Shown here piece by piece: positions 1 to 8,871 of a stretch of DNA of 64,000 nucleotides. Below the pieces are notes generated by a model. That model worked only from the letters and a program-made list of their open reading frames with translations, had not been told where the DNA came from and ran no database searches. Location of the stretch: positions 1 through 64,000 of the forward strand of contig JAHHSD010000001.1 of the NCBI GenBank assembly GCA_020025425.1, read 5' to 3'. The DNA comes from Oscillospiraceae bacterium. GTDB lineage: Bacteria; Bacillota; Clostridia; Oscillospirales; Oscillospiraceae. Within the stretch, counting starts at the first letter, position 1, and each line of letters opens with the position of its first letter. The position numbers were made by a program, and so were the translations under genes.

Positions 1-87
1 TCTTGTCGTCCTTCTTGTCGTCCTTCTTGTCGTCCTTCTTGTCGTCCTTCTTGTCGTCCTTCTTGTCCTTCTTGTCCTTCTTATCCT
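1..87. repeat. 12-bp and 9-bp tandem repeat encoding Asp-Lys runs
   Basis: Five perfect 12-bp units run from 1 to 60, each encoding an Asp-Asp-Lys-Lys step on the minus strand. Three 9-bp units follow (61-87), one of them with a single base change. The array may continue past the left edge. Perfect short units inside a reading frame can change copy number by slippage without breaking the frame, because both unit lengths are multiples of three. Confidence 0.9.
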
Positions 88-340
88 CAGGCTCCTTGGT
101 GGGCTTGGCCAGCTCATCTTCCTCGCTTTCCGGCTGGTTGACCCAATCCTTCAGCTTATGGACGTGGGGCACCTGCTTCACATCCAGTGCCGGGATCTCC
201 TGATTACAAAGGAAATAGTCGCTGGGCTCTTTCTCTTTCGGTTCGGTCCCCTGCATACGGAGGATCAGCACACCGCCCACAGCCGCTCCGACTATGAACG
301 GGATCAGTGCAAACAGTATTTTCTTTATCTTCTGCTTCAA
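1..340 (-). CDS. membrane-anchored Lys/Asp-rich protein, 3' end outside window
   Basis: I do not recognise a family. The frame reads from a TTG at 340, preceded by an AAGGAAGG ribosome site 7 bases upstream, and stays open to the window edge. The product has a basic N-terminus, one hydrophobic segment at about residues 8-27 (LFALIPFIVGAAVGGVLI) and then a charged stretch. It ends, as far as visible, in a long Asp/Lys tract encoded by the tandem repeat at 1-87. The expected topology is a short cytoplasmic N-terminus and an outside tail, though a cytoplasmic tail cannot be excluded. It starts 35 bases after the FtsA-like gene and is probably in that operon. The C-terminus is missing, so any domain beyond the repeat is unknown. 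Confidence 0.7.
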   Translation of the reverse strand, partial: MKQKIKKILFALIPFIVGAAVGGVLILRMQGTEPKEKEPSDYFLCNQEIPALDVKQVPHVHKLKDWVNQPESEEDELAKPTKEPEDKKDKKDKKDDKKDDKKDDKKDDKKDDK

Positions 341-375
341 CGGTATACCTTCCTTTACACTACACTACTGTGCGG

Positions 376-2232
376 TTACTCCTCGCAGTAGATCTCCACG
401 GTATCTCCTGTCCTCAATTCGTGTCTGAACTCGCTCTCCTCGCCGTTCACCTTCAGGTGGACGGGGCGGTCCACCCGGTCAAAATCAATGTCAGCCTGGT
501 CCAGCAGGTCCATCAGATAGTAGGGCTGTCCATTCTCTTTTCCCGGGAAATGCACCACGTTCCCATTCAGGATCACATCCAGGGGGCGCAGCTGCTCAGA
601 CGGGAGTTTTTCCTCTTTCTCCTCCACAGGCTGCTTGGGGACGGGGGCCTTGGGCCGCTCCATGGTGACCACCTCGTCGCCGGAACGCAGCTCCGTGTCC
701 ACCGAGACCTCCTCGCCGTTCACCAGCACCAGGCAGTTGGAGTCCTCCAGCACGTCCTGCACCGTGACGCAGGCGTCCCGGCCGGCCGCTGCCGGCTCGA
801 AATCAATGCGGTCGCCCGCTGCCACCACCCGTGTGAGGGGGGCCTCCTCCCCATTGAGCTTCAGGGTCGCCGGGCTGCCCGGCTCGCCCCGCATGGTGAT
901 CCGCTGTCCGTTCACCGTCACGCTCAGGCTCTTGCCCGATCTGGCCAGCATGTCCGAGTAGGTGTAGCCGTTCATCAGCAGAATATCTCTCAGCGTCAGG
1001 GCCCCGCTGCGGAACAGCTTGGCGGACTTGTTGTTCAGCATGACCATGTAGCTGTCGTTGAGCAGGCCGAGACCTGCGGACAGTGCGATGCCCAGGGGGG
1101 TGGCGTACTCCGGATTGTTCAGGTCCATATCCTGGGCAAACATGGTCTTTTCATAGTTGCTTCCGGCGGTGGACACCCGCTTGAGGTCCATGCCCAGCTC
1201 CTGGGCCACGCACTCTCTCAGGCCGTTCAGTCTGCTTCCGCCGCCAGCCAGGAACACTGCGGAGGGCGGGGCTGTATTGAGGGCCAGCACCTGCTCCGAC
1301 ACGCTCTTGGCCAGATGCTCCATAGGCGTCTTGACGGCGGCACTCAGCTCCTCGCTGGTGCAGGAGTTCTCAAAGCCCAGCACATCCTTATAGAGGATGT
1401 CCTCCTCCTGGCCGATGCTGCGCTTCATTTTCTCCGCCATCTGGAAATCCACCAGATAGGCGCGCATGATCTCCTCGGTGATCTCGTCTCCAGCAATGGT
1501 GGTCATGGTGTAGCCCACCACGCTCCCGTCCTTGCAGATGGCGATATCCGTGGTTCCCGCTCCGATGTCCACCAGCACCAGGTTCAGCAGCCGCAGCTCC
1601 TGAGGGATGGCGGCATTCATGGCGGCGATGGGCTCCAGAGTCAGGCTGGCCACCTTCAGTCCCGCCTGATCCATGGCCGCATACAGGCTCTCCACCACGC
1701 CGCTGGGGAGGAATGTGGCCACCACGTCCGCCTCGATCACCCGGCCGGTGTGGTCCAGCAGGGAGTTGAGGGGGTAGCGGTCCAGCCGGTACTGGCTGAC
1801 GGTATAGCCCACCAGAAAGAGCTGGCGGGGGCTGTCCTCTTCGCTTTGCAGCTTCTCCTCCGCCATGGATACAGCCCCTGTCTCCAGCTGGCTGATCTCC
1901 TCCGCGCCGATCTCTCCGTTATTGGTGCGCTCCAGTCGGAAGCTCCCCTTCTCTGTCCGCAGGGCACGTCCTGCGGCGGCCACGCTCACCCGCTCCAGAT
2001 GGACCTGGAGTCGCTCCTCCAGCCGCTCTGTCACGGTACGGGCCAGGGCGCCTACCTGGCGGATGTTGTCGATCTGACCGTCCACCATGGTGCGCTTTTC
2101 ATGCTCCGCCTGCTCCATGTCCAGGACATGGAATTTGCCGCCTTCCGCCCGTCCCACAACGCCTACGACACCCCGGGTTCCGATGTCCAGTGCGTAGATT
2201 AGTTCATTGTCCTGATTCTTATAGGTTTCCAT
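376..2232 (-). CDS. FtsA/PilM-like actin-fold ATPase with C-terminal extension
   Basis: A 618-residue member of the FtsA/PilM branch of actin-like ATPases. The phosphate-1 loop is ALDIGTRGV (residues 14-22), the phosphate-2 loop VDIGAGTTDIAI (221-232) and the adenosine motif FLAGGGSRLNGL (327-338). An FtsA 1C (SHS2-like) segment lies near residues 80-180. The actin fold should end near residue 400, close to the full length of normal FtsA or PilM. The remaining 200 residues hold repeated short units of the type VNG...L..GD.V, which suggest small beta-rich modules. The start is supported by GGAGG 7 bases upstream. The neighbours are a CheY-like regulator, CheX and FapA rather than ftsZ or pil genes, so a role in division is not implied. 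A scaffold or polar-organising function is my inference. Confidence 0.75.
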   Translation of the reverse strand: METYKNQDNELIYALDIGTRGVVGVVGRAEGGKFHVLDMEQAEHEKRTMVDGQIDNIRQVGALARTVTERLEERLQVHLERVSVAAAGRALRTEKGSFRLERTNNGEIGAEEISQLETGAVSMAEEKLQSEEDSPRQLFLVGYTVSQYRLDRYPLNSLLDHTGRVIEADVVATFLPSGVVESLYAAMDQAGLKVASLTLEPIAAMNAAIPQELRLLNLVLVDIGAGTTDIAICKDGSVVGYTMTTIAGDEITEEIMRAYLVDFQMAEKMKRSIGQEEDILYKDVLGFENSCTSEELSAAVKTPMEHLAKSVSEQVLALNTAPPSAVFLAGGGSRLNGLRECVAQELGMDLKRVSTAGSNYEKTMFAQDMDLNNPEYATPLGIALSAGLGLLNDSYMVMLNNKSAKLFRSGALTLRDILLMNGYTYSDMLARSGKSLSVTVNGQRITMRGEPGSPATLKLNGEEAPLTRVVAAGDRIDFEPAAAGRDACVTVQDVLEDSNCLVLVNGEEVSVDTELRSGDEVVTMERPKAPVPKQPVEEKEEKLPSEQLRPLDVILNGNVVHFPGKENGQPYYLMDLLDQADIDFDRVDRPVHLKVNGEESEFRHELRTGDTVEIYCEE

Positions 2233-2253
2233 CGCAGTTCCTCCCTATCCGGC

Positions 2254-2631
2254 TTACTTTGCTGCTGCTTTAATGGCACCTCTCAGGCCCTCCAACAGGG
2301 ACTCCTTATTGAACGGCTTAAACAAAAAGCCCTTGGCGCCGGCGGCCACTGCCTGGTCGATCATCTCGTCATAGGCCATGGAGGAGACCATGTAGATCTG
2401 GGCGTCGGGCCAGGTTTTTTTCATTCTCTCGCAGGCCTCCACGCCGTCCATGCCCGGCATCACGATATCCATGGTCACCAATTCGGGGTGGACCTCCTCG
2501 TACTTCTCCAGAGCCTCCTCGCCGCTGCGGCAGCAGGCCACGATCTCAAACTCGCTGCCATCCAGCATCTTCTTCATCTCAGAGTGTATGATACGGGAAT
2601 CATCCACCACCATAATATTGTGCTTTTCCAT
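2254..2631 (-). CDS. CheY-like stand-alone response regulator
   Basis: A 125-residue single receiver domain with no output domain. The acidic pocket is D10/D11, the phosphorylation site D55 in MDIVMPG, the switch residue S83 or S84 and the conserved lysine K105 in FKPF. I chose the ATG at 2631 because AGGAGGT lies 6 bases upstream; a longer frame to 2679 has no such site. It is the second CheY-type protein in the window, the other being in the main operon. Being next to a CheX phosphatase suggests a regulator and phosphatase pair acting on the motor or on the FapA/FtsA-like proteins encoded beside it. The 86 bases between it and cheX show no terminator. Confidence 0.88.
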   Translation of the reverse strand: MEKHNIMVVDDSRIIHSEMKKMLDGSEFEIVACCRSGEEALEKYEEVHPELVTMDIVMPGMDGVEACERMKKTWPDAQIYMVSSMAYDEMIDQAVAAGAKGFLFKPFNKESLLEGLRGAIKAAAK

Positions 2632-2717
2632 CTTTTTACCTCCTGACAAAACACGTTTTCGGGCGCAGCGCGCTGTCAACGTGACATATTCTCTGTTTTA
2701 ATTCTGACCTCACCCTG

Positions 2718-3212
2718 CTACTCTTCGCTCTCATCCTCTGCACAGATCGACCACGCAAAAATAATCAGTTCATTTTCCTCCCCCTGCAAACAGACATAGC
2801 TGTTTTCCAGCTGGTTTTCCAGAAAGGCTGCCGAGGAAGATGCCTCATAGTTCAGCGAATAGCTCTGGAGCTTCACTCGGGTCGCGCGAAACAGCTCCGC
2901 AAGAAATCTGCCATAGATCGTATTTACATACTCCACGGCATAGTCACAGATCAGTTCCTGGTCGTCTGTGCTCTCTCCGCTCATTTTTTCAGCCAGCCTG
3001 GCAAAAAATCTGGGTTCACTCAGAAATTGGAGACAAACCTTCATCTTGCCGTTTGTCGCTCCGTAAACTCCATCCAATCTAATCTTGGTCAGTTGATCCG
3101 TGGCCGGCATCTGACAGGGTTTCAGCCGTATCCCAACCATGATATCTGTCACATCCGATACCATCTGCTCTGCCAACATAGTCACCCACTGGCCGCGATA
3201 CTCCTCATTCAT
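2718..3212 (-). CDS. cheX: CheX-type CheY-P phosphatase
   Basis: A 164-residue protein of the CheC/CheX/FliY phosphatase superfamily. It carries a single intact active-site helix, D90-x3-E94-x2-N97 (DYAVEYVN), which matches the D/S-x3-E-x2-N signature used to dephosphorylate CheY-P. One site is typical of CheX, which works as a dimer, whereas CheC and FliY have two. It follows FapA by 26 bases and precedes the CheY-like gene. With CheC and FliY also encoded here, this is the third phosphatase of the family in the window. The family call is firm; its preferred regulator is an inference from position. Confidence 0.85.
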   Translation of the reverse strand: MNEEYRGQWVTMLAEQMVSDVTDIMVGIRLKPCQMPATDQLTKIRLDGVYGATNGKMKVCLQFLSEPRFFARLAEKMSGESTDDQELICDYAVEYVNTIYGRFLAELFRATRVKLQSYSLNYEASSSAAFLENQLENSYVCLQGEENELIIFAWSICAEDESEE

Positions 3213-3238
3213 GTCTTTTCCTCTGTTTCACAATTTTT

Positions 3239-4987
3239 TCAGCACTCAGTCAGCTCCCCCGTTTTCTTATTAAAACGGGCCCTATAATCCTGGTGTACGA
3301 TATCCAGGGTCCATGTGCGCTCTCCGATGGAAACCTTGGTGACGGGGTAAATGATGTCCGCATCAATCTGGCATTGGGCCAGGTCCAGTCCCTCCTCCTC
3401 AAGCCGCTTGAGCCGCTTTGTGAATTCAATCTCCCGCATCTCGATACTGGATCGTCGGAACTTTGCCTTTGTCAGCCGCTGCTTGATGTTCTCGTCCCCG
3501 CTGAATCCGGACAGATATGTGATATCCAATTCATTCTGTTTCTTTTCCTTGGCGCACTCCTCCAGGTCATGCCTGATCTCCTCCAGCTGCTTCTGGAGGT
3601 AGGCTGAGACACCCAGGACGACCCGGGTGATCCGTCCGGATCTTGCCCCGATCACCTTTGCTCTCAGACGCCGGGCAACCGTTATGCTGCCCCCAATGAT
3701 GCTGCCTCGTCCATTCTCCACCTGGATGGAGTCGTCGCAGAAAATGTCCGACATGATAATGGAGTCGGCATACAGGCATCCGCCTACATAGAGCTCACAG
3801 CTCTCAATATATTTCGTCTTTAAGTCGTGGCCGCAGCGGAGCACCGCCCGGTTATCACCTACTACGCCGCGGGCAATGATGATATCCTCCCCGGCCTCCA
3901 GGCTTGCTCCCTCCACCATGCCGTCTACCAGGATGGACCCCTGGGCTTTGACCTCAAAGCCATCCCGCACATCACCCTGGATGTGTACGTCGCCGGGGAA
4001 GTCGATGTTGCCGCAGGAATAATCCACATCTCCCGGGACCTCAAACACCTTCATCACCTGAAAAACAGAGTTGTGATAGATCAGGTGTCCGGTCTCTCCG
4101 GCCAGCAGCTGAAGACCGTCCTCAGAGAATTTCGTATTTTTTCCTCTGGGCACCTTGGCGGGGTTTACCTTTCTGGCCTCCGCCACCGTGCCGTCCACCC
4201 GGCAGCCGTTTTGTCCGGGCACGGGGAGCACCATGTCGCAGATGAGCTCTCCCGCCTGGACGGTTTTGACGTAGTTCTGTGTCCGGTAGTCGGCTGTGCC
4301 ATCCTCCTTCACGCAGACCTCGTGTACCACCTCCCGGGGAAAATGCTCCACAACATATCCATCGGTTCCCTCCACCGGGGGCGTGCCTATGGCCACCGGC
4401 ACAAGCCGGAAATAGCTGTCCCCCAGGAGAGAAATAATGGCTTTCTGGTCAATGCCTGTTTTGACGCCGTTTTTCTCCAAAGTGCCTCCGATGGAATTGG
4501 CGTTGATCCCCTTTCCCTCGCCGATGGGAGGGAACACGAATACCCAGGCCATCATCAGGGATTTGGAGAGGTAGCATTTGCACTCCGCGTCCATGGAAAC
4601 CGGAGTCTGCTCCTCTTTCTCTTCCTCTTGTTCCTCGTTTTTCTTTTCCAGTTCTGCTAATTTTCTGCTGCGTTCCTTCGCATCCTGCCCCAGCCTGACC
4701 GCCAGGCGCATCTGCTCCTCCGATAACGTCTCCGCGTTCAGCGGAAGCGAATTCGGGTCCATATCTCCCGCCAGGGAGAGAATGGGCGGCAAAGCTGATC
4801 CGGACCAACGATCCCAGAGCTCCAGCAGTTCATCCTCTAACCGGGGCAGCAGTACTGCTTCCGCAGCGCTGTTCTCCTCCTCCGGCGGTGCCGGCGGCTG
4901 GACCACCTGCACCGGTTCTTCCTCCACCACCTGTGCAGGTGGTGCCTTTTTGTGCTGTTTTCCGAACAATTTATCCATGAGTCCCAT
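3239..4987 (-). CDS. FapA-like DUF342 protein
   Basis: A 582-residue member of the DUF342/FapA family (flagellar assembly protein A domain). The N-terminus is short, basic and then Pro/Glu-rich with a Glu/Lys helix near residues 110-130. The central part (about 135-450) has the Gly/Asp-rich turns expected of a stacked beta structure, including GSILVDGMVEGASLEAG. A charged coiled-coil region follows near 455-550. AGGAG lies 8 bases before the ATG at 4987. DUF342 proteins have been tied to flagellar placement and to polysaccharide or spore functions in different bacteria, so the exact role here is open. The location beside cheX, cheY-like and FtsA-like genes favours a motility or cell-pole role. 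Confidence 0.8.
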   Translation of the reverse strand: MGLMDKLFGKQHKKAPPAQVVEEEPVQVVQPPAPPEEENSAAEAVLLPRLEDELLELWDRWSGSALPPILSLAGDMDPNSLPLNAETLSEEQMRLAVRLGQDAKERSRKLAELEKKNEEQEEEKEEQTPVSMDAECKCYLSKSLMMAWVFVFPPIGEGKGINANSIGGTLEKNGVKTGIDQKAIISLLGDSYFRLVPVAIGTPPVEGTDGYVVEHFPREVVHEVCVKEDGTADYRTQNYVKTVQAGELICDMVLPVPGQNGCRVDGTVAEARKVNPAKVPRGKNTKFSEDGLQLLAGETGHLIYHNSVFQVMKVFEVPGDVDYSCGNIDFPGDVHIQGDVRDGFEVKAQGSILVDGMVEGASLEAGEDIIIARGVVGDNRAVLRCGHDLKTKYIESCELYVGGCLYADSIIMSDIFCDDSIQVENGRGSIIGGSITVARRLRAKVIGARSGRITRVVLGVSAYLQKQLEEIRHDLEECAKEKKQNELDITYLSGFSGDENIKQRLTKAKFRRSSIEMREIEFTKRLKRLEEEGLDLAQCQIDADIIYPVTKVSIGERTWTLDIVHQDYRARFNKKTGELTEC

Positions 4988-5116
4988 TGCAGATTCTCCT
5001 TTTTCTCGCTGAAATAGGGAATACTCTTAGTTTACTATACACATTATCTGAGCGCACATACCTGCACTGTTATCTCCAATTCGCTCAGGCGGAACACCTT
5101 TGCTCTCAATATAACA

Positions 5117-5155
5117 GATTGCCAGAAGGCGGCAGGGCGTCACCTTCTGGCAATC
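5117..5155 (-). terminator. hairpin after the MCP gene
   Basis: A perfect 13-bp stem (5117-5129 with 5143-5155) lies 78 bases after the MCP stop codon. On the minus strand the stem is followed by TGTTATATTG, a moderate U-rich stretch. It most likely ends MCP transcription before the FapA gene. Confidence 0.75.
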
Positions 5156-5232
5156 CAGTTACTTCATCGGCACAGGTCTGGTTCCCGCCGTATCTTGCGA
5201 TTCAATTCCGGATCCAACCAGGTTCCCTGCGC

Positions 5233-7020
5233 TTAATATTTGTCAAAGGAGGACTGTGCAAACGAACCGGACTCAGCCTTGCTGTCCACGTTATAGGCAG
5301 CATTTCCGCTCTGCGCAGGAGTATAGCTGCTGCTGGAGCCGCTGAACTGGAACTTGCCCATCAGCTCCTTCATCAGAGCGGCCTGGCTGGACAGCTCCTC
5401 GCTGGCGGCAGCGGACTCCTCGCTGGTGGCGGAGTTGGTCTGGACCACAGAGGAGATCTGATCGATACCCTCAGTGACCTGAGCCACAGCCTCGGCCTCC
5501 TCCTTGATGGCGTGAGTGATATTCTCGATATCAGCCTCGGCCTGCTTGGCGGCAGCGATGGTGGACTCCAGGGACTCGGACACGCGCTGGACAATGGCGT
5601 CGCCGTGCTTCACGGAGTCGATGGAGCTGGAGATCAGCTCCTTGGTGGCCTTGGCAGCCTCGTCAGACTTGGCGGCCAGATTACGCACCTCATCGGCCAC
5701 CACGGCGAAGCCCTTACCGGCGGAACCGGCACGGGCGGCCTCAACAGCGGCGTTCAGAGCCAGGATGTTGGTCTGGAATGCGATGTTCTCGATGGTGGCA
5801 ATGATCTTGCTGATCTCCTGGGAGGAGTCGGAGATCTGCTTCATGGCCTGGACCATCTCGTTGATGTTGTCGGCGCTCTCGGTCACGAAGCCGCCGGCCT
5901 TGCGGGAGTGCTCCATAGCCAGGGCGCTGTTCTCGGCGTTCTTCTGGGAGTTTGCGGAGATCTCGTTGATGGTGGCGGACAGCTCCTGAACGGCACTGGC
6001 CTGCTCGGTGGCGCCCTGAGCCAGAGCCTGGGCACCGGTGGATACCTGGTCGGCACCGGCCGCGACCTGCTCGGCACCCAGATCGATCTGGGTCAGGGTG
6101 TCACTCAGGTTGCGGTTGATGTCGGCCATGGACTCGATCATGGGCTTCAGGCCGCCCACATACTGCTCTTTGGCGCGGCTCTTCACGTCAAAGTTGCCGC
6201 GGGCCATCTCACCCAGCAGGTAGCAGGCGTCGTCCACAACGGCCTTCAGCACATGCTGGCAGGATACCACGGACTGGCAGGTCTCGCCCAGCTCGTCGCG
6301 GCTGGTATAGTCCATCTCATAGTTGAAGTTGCCCTTTTCAAATTCCTCCACACCATTCTTGATCAGGTTCAGAGGAACCATGATAGCGGAAACCAGCTTG
6401 CCAATCACCACTACGCACAAGACCAGGGATACCACAACCAGGATGACCAGGGCGGTCATCAGAGATCTGTACAGGTTCTCGGACTTCTCCACACGCACAT
6501 TGGTGATTTCCTTCTGTGCATCAGCGATATTCTGGAGGGCGTCCCGCTCCTCAATCAGCAGGGGGATGAAGCGATTATCCATAATGCTCTGGGCTTTCTG
6601 ATTGCCCTCCACTGTATCAAGGGCTACCAGGTTGCGGAACTCGTTGCGGGTATCACCCTGTCTAGCAATAATGTCCTCCAGCTTCGTAATGAGTGCAGGA
6701 TCGATCTTAGTCTCGGCCTTAATCGTCTCCAGCAGCTGCTCATTCTCGCTGATCTTCTCTCTGGCACTATTCAGATACTGGGTGGTAACATTGGGGTCAA
6801 GAGAGTTCATAGCCAACAGCAGTTCGTTGACTTCGGCCTGAAGGTTACGCTGCATAATTGCCACTCGCTCGACATTGGGCATAGTTTTTCCAATTATAAC
6901 ATCCAGCTGACTGTCCAGCTGTCTCATACCAACAGCACCGGCAATCGCGATAACCAGGCTCAGGCAGATCACGATACTGAAGCTTGCGATGAGCTTCTTT
7001 TTGACTTTCATGTTCTTCAT
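5233..7020 (-). CDS. methyl-accepting chemotaxis protein
   Basis: A 595-residue transmembrane chemoreceptor. Order: basic N-terminus, TM1 at about residues 9-32, an extracellular helical domain of about 150 residues (four-helix-bundle type), TM2 near 190-215, a HAMP domain, then a long coiled-coil signalling domain. The highly conserved hairpin tip is present ([19 protein letters not shown] and EVRNLAAKS), and this is where CheA and CheW bind. I prefer the ATG at 7020 over one 33 bases upstream because AGGAGG lies just before it. There is no CheR-tethering pentapeptide at the C-terminus. It is the only receptor in the window; the genome should hold more. Confidence 0.95.
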   Translation of the reverse strand: MKNMKVKKKLIASFSIVICLSLVIAIAGAVGMRQLDSQLDVIIGKTMPNVERVAIMQRNLQAEVNELLLAMNSLDPNVTTQYLNSAREKISENEQLLETIKAETKIDPALITKLEDIIARQGDTRNEFRNLVALDTVEGNQKAQSIMDNRFIPLLIEERDALQNIADAQKEITNVRVEKSENLYRSLMTALVILVVVSLVLCVVVIGKLVSAIMVPLNLIKNGVEEFEKGNFNYEMDYTSRDELGETCQSVVSCQHVLKAVVDDACYLLGEMARGNFDVKSRAKEQYVGGLKPMIESMADINRNLSDTLTQIDLGAEQVAAGADQVSTGAQALAQGATEQASAVQELSATINEISANSQKNAENSALAMEHSRKAGGFVTESADNINEMVQAMKQISDSSQEISKIIATIENIAFQTNILALNAAVEAARAGSAGKGFAVVADEVRNLAAKSDEAAKATKELISSSIDSVKHGDAIVQRVSESLESTIAAAKQAEADIENITHAIKEEAEAVAQVTEGIDQISSVVQTNSATSEESAAASEELSSQAALMKELMGKFQFSGSSSSYTPAQSGNAAYNVDSKAESGSFAQSSFDKY

Positions 7021-7096
7021 ACTTTTCTCTTCCTCCTGAATTTGATTGGACAATATATATAAATTGGCCTTTGGCCAAATCCGCGTATGTCCATTC

Positions 7097-7822
7097 TTAT
7101 TTTACAACACCATAGCGGCCATTTTTAACATCTCCCGCGATTTGTCCGTCCACTAATGTGACCACACGCTCCCGGATCAGGTTGACATATTGTTCGGAAT
7201 GGGTTGCCATGATAACGGTTGTTCCCCGCACATTGAGCTCCTTGATCAGATGAAGCATGTCCCAGATATTTCCGTCGTCCAGGTTGGCGGTCAGATCATC
7301 CAGAATCAGGATCGGCGGGCTGTTGACCATAGCGTAAGCCAGCTCCACCCGGCGGCATTCCCCCCGGGACAGCTCCCCGGGGTACTTTTCTCCGCTCTGG
7401 GCCATTCCTACAAGGCCCAGTGATTTTTGGACTCTGCTCAGTATATCCTTCTCGGACTCCATCAGCTTGCGGCCCGCCCGTGCGGCTCGTTTCAAATTCT
7501 CAGCCACCGTCTCCCGGCGGGACAGCTCCCCTTCTCTGGTCACAACACCGAACATCTGACGTGTCTTGCGTTTGTGGTACATCATCAGCTTCGTCAGGTC
7601 CGCTCCGTCGATCAGGACTCTTCCGGCGCTCGGCTTTATCTCGCCCCGGATCAGCTTCAGCAGCGTGCTTTTGCCCGCTCCCGCGCTCCCGATCACAAAG
7701 ATAAACTCTCCCTGTTCGATGGTCAGGTTCAGCTCCGATACTGCGATCTCCCTATGGCGATCCCGAAACCGTTTTCCAACCCAATTCCACTTTGTGACAT
7801 TTTCCAGCTGAATTGTCGGCAT
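7097..7822 (-). CDS. FtsE-like ABC ATPase without an FtsX partner nearby
   Basis: A 241-residue ABC ATPase most like FtsE, with Walker [10 protein letters not shown] and an H-loop in [10 protein letters not shown]. Two catalytic positions depart from consensus. The signature is LSRGE rather than LSGGQ/E. The residue after the Walker B aspartate is Asp ([12 protein letters not shown]) rather than the usual Glu, and the next Pro is Leu. FtsE normally works with the membrane protein FtsX to control peptidoglycan hydrolases at division or sporulation. No ftsX lies on either side. The neighbour is a divergent secreted peptidase gene. I chose the ATG at 7822 because the longer frame has a non-conserved 39-residue extension. 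An altered or slow ATPase is my inference. Confidence 0.8.
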   Translation of the reverse strand: MPTIQLENVTKWNWVGKRFRDRHREIAVSELNLTIEQGEFIFVIGSAGAGKSTLLKLIRGEIKPSAGRVLIDGADLTKLMMYHKRKTRQMFGVVTREGELSRRETVAENLKRAARAGRKLMESEKDILSRVQKSLGLVGMAQSGEKYPGELSRGECRRVELAYAMVNSPPILILDDLTANLDDGNIWDMLHLIKELNVRGTTVIMATHSEQYVNLIRERVVTLVDGQIAGDVKNGRYGVVK

Positions 7823-7864
7823 TTGATCACTTCCCGCCTTTCCCTGCGCCGTTCCATAACGCCC

Positions 7865-7892
7865 TTGTAAAAATTGCCCTGTCTGATATAAT
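7865..7892 (+). promoter_or_regulatory. sigma-A-like promoter of the C39 peptidase gene
   Basis: TTGTAA at 7865-7870 and TATAAT at 7887-7892 are separated by 16 bases. The predicted start is near 7899, giving a leader of about 29 bases before the ATG at 7928. Confidence 0.7.
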
Positions 7893-7927
7893 GGAAACAA
7901 CAAAATCATGTATCCGGCGGTGAAACT

Positions 7928-8800
7928 ATGAATCGACACACCATCCGCAATATATTATTAACACTTTTATTAGCCGTGCTTTGTGTCGCCGGTTCCATGC
8001 TTATGGCCAGCCGCTATTTTGCACCCGAATTTTACGGCCGGGTCACCGCACCTGTCCGTGCCGGACTTGCGTGGACTGCCGATCTGGGGCGCTCCGCTCT
8101 GGATCATGCTTCCTCCATGGTGAAGCAGGCCTCTGATTTTTTAGATCAGGTCTTCTCCGCCCCTTCCGAGGACGACGCCCAGGTAGCCAGCGGACCATCT
8201 GTAGATGATGTTTTTATTTCTGTCTCCGATCCCTCGATCACCTCACTCACCGTTGTGGGTGGTCAGGAAATCCTAACAGGCGGTATCATGCCGGTGGTCT
8301 ATTTCAATCAATCCGACCCCGCCTGGGCCGACCAGCCTTACGGCACCGATCATATCGGCGGCTACGGGTGCGGACCGACCGCTCTGGCCATGGCCATTGC
8401 CAGTCTTACTGGAGCGGACTCCAATCCGGCAACTGTGGCCCAGTGGGCCTTCCAGAATCACCAGTGGTCCAAGGGAAAAGGCTCCGCCCTCTCCATTGTG
8501 CGCAAATGCGCCGCTGACTACGGTCTGACGGTGCAGTCTCTGCCGGAGCTGAGCGTTGATGCCATCGAAGACGCCCTCCTTTCCGGTAAGCTGCTCGTTG
8601 CCCTGATGGGCCCCGGACACTTTACCTCGGGCGGGCACTTTATTCTGCTCCGGGGCGTGACGCTGACCGGCTCTGTCCTGGTGGCAGACCCCAACAGCCT
8701 GGAACACAGCCTGACGGAGTGGGATGCCCAGCTGCTTCTCAGTGAGCTCTCCCGCAGCCGGGCAGGCGGCGCACCGCTTTGGGCCCTCTCCGTCGAGTAG
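7928..8800 (+). CDS. membrane-anchored or secreted C39-type cysteine peptidase
   Basis: A 290-residue protein with an N-terminal hydrophobic segment (residues 8-26) that serves as signal or anchor. A poorly conserved region follows, then a papain-fold C39-like domain from about residue 122. The likely catalytic residues are C148 in GGYGCGPTA, H237 in GGHFILLRG and D254 or N256 in VADPN. Known C39 domains cleave double-glycine leaders when fused to exporters; free secreted versions in Clostridia have mostly unknown substrates. It is the only gene of its unit and is divergent from the FtsE-like gene, so a shared job at the cell wall is possible but unproven. It ends before a two-way terminator. 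Confidence 0.8.
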   Translation: MNRHTIRNILLTLLLAVLCVAGSMLMASRYFAPEFYGRVTAPVRAGLAWTADLGRSALDHASSMVKQASDFLDQVFSAPSEDDAQVASGPSVDDVFISVSDPSITSLTVVGGQEILTGGIMPVVYFNQSDPAWADQPYGTDHIGGYGCGPTALAMAIASLTGADSNPATVAQWAFQNHQWSKGKGSALSIVRKCAADYGLTVQSLPELSVDAIEDALLSGKLLVALMGPGHFTSGGHFILLRGVTLTGSVLVADPNSLEHSLTEWDAQLLLSELSRSRAGGAPLWALSVE

Positions 8801-8841
8801 CGGGCCGTCAGGCGCTGTCCTGACATCATCTCAAATAAATG

Positions 8842-8867
8842 CCTGTGTATCCCGAAAGGTACACAGG
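8842..8867. terminator. two-way terminator between the peptidase and fliD-fliS units
   Basis: An 8-bp stem (8842-8849 with 8860-8867) is followed on the plus strand by TATTTTATTT and on the minus strand by an AT-rich stretch. It sits between two converging genes; the minus gene stop is at 8872, so its end overlaps the signal. Confidence 0.7.
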
Positions 8868-8871
8868 TATT

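Noticed and set aside
376..2232. Naming the actin-like ATPase ftsA
   Set aside because: The C-terminal extension, lack of the FtsA end helix and absence of ftsZ or ftsQ nearby argue against a divisome FtsA.
4987..7062. A 691-codon open frame antisense to the MCP gene
   Set aside because: Low-complexity Gly/Leu/His shadow; the minus frame encodes a complete chemoreceptor with its conserved tip.
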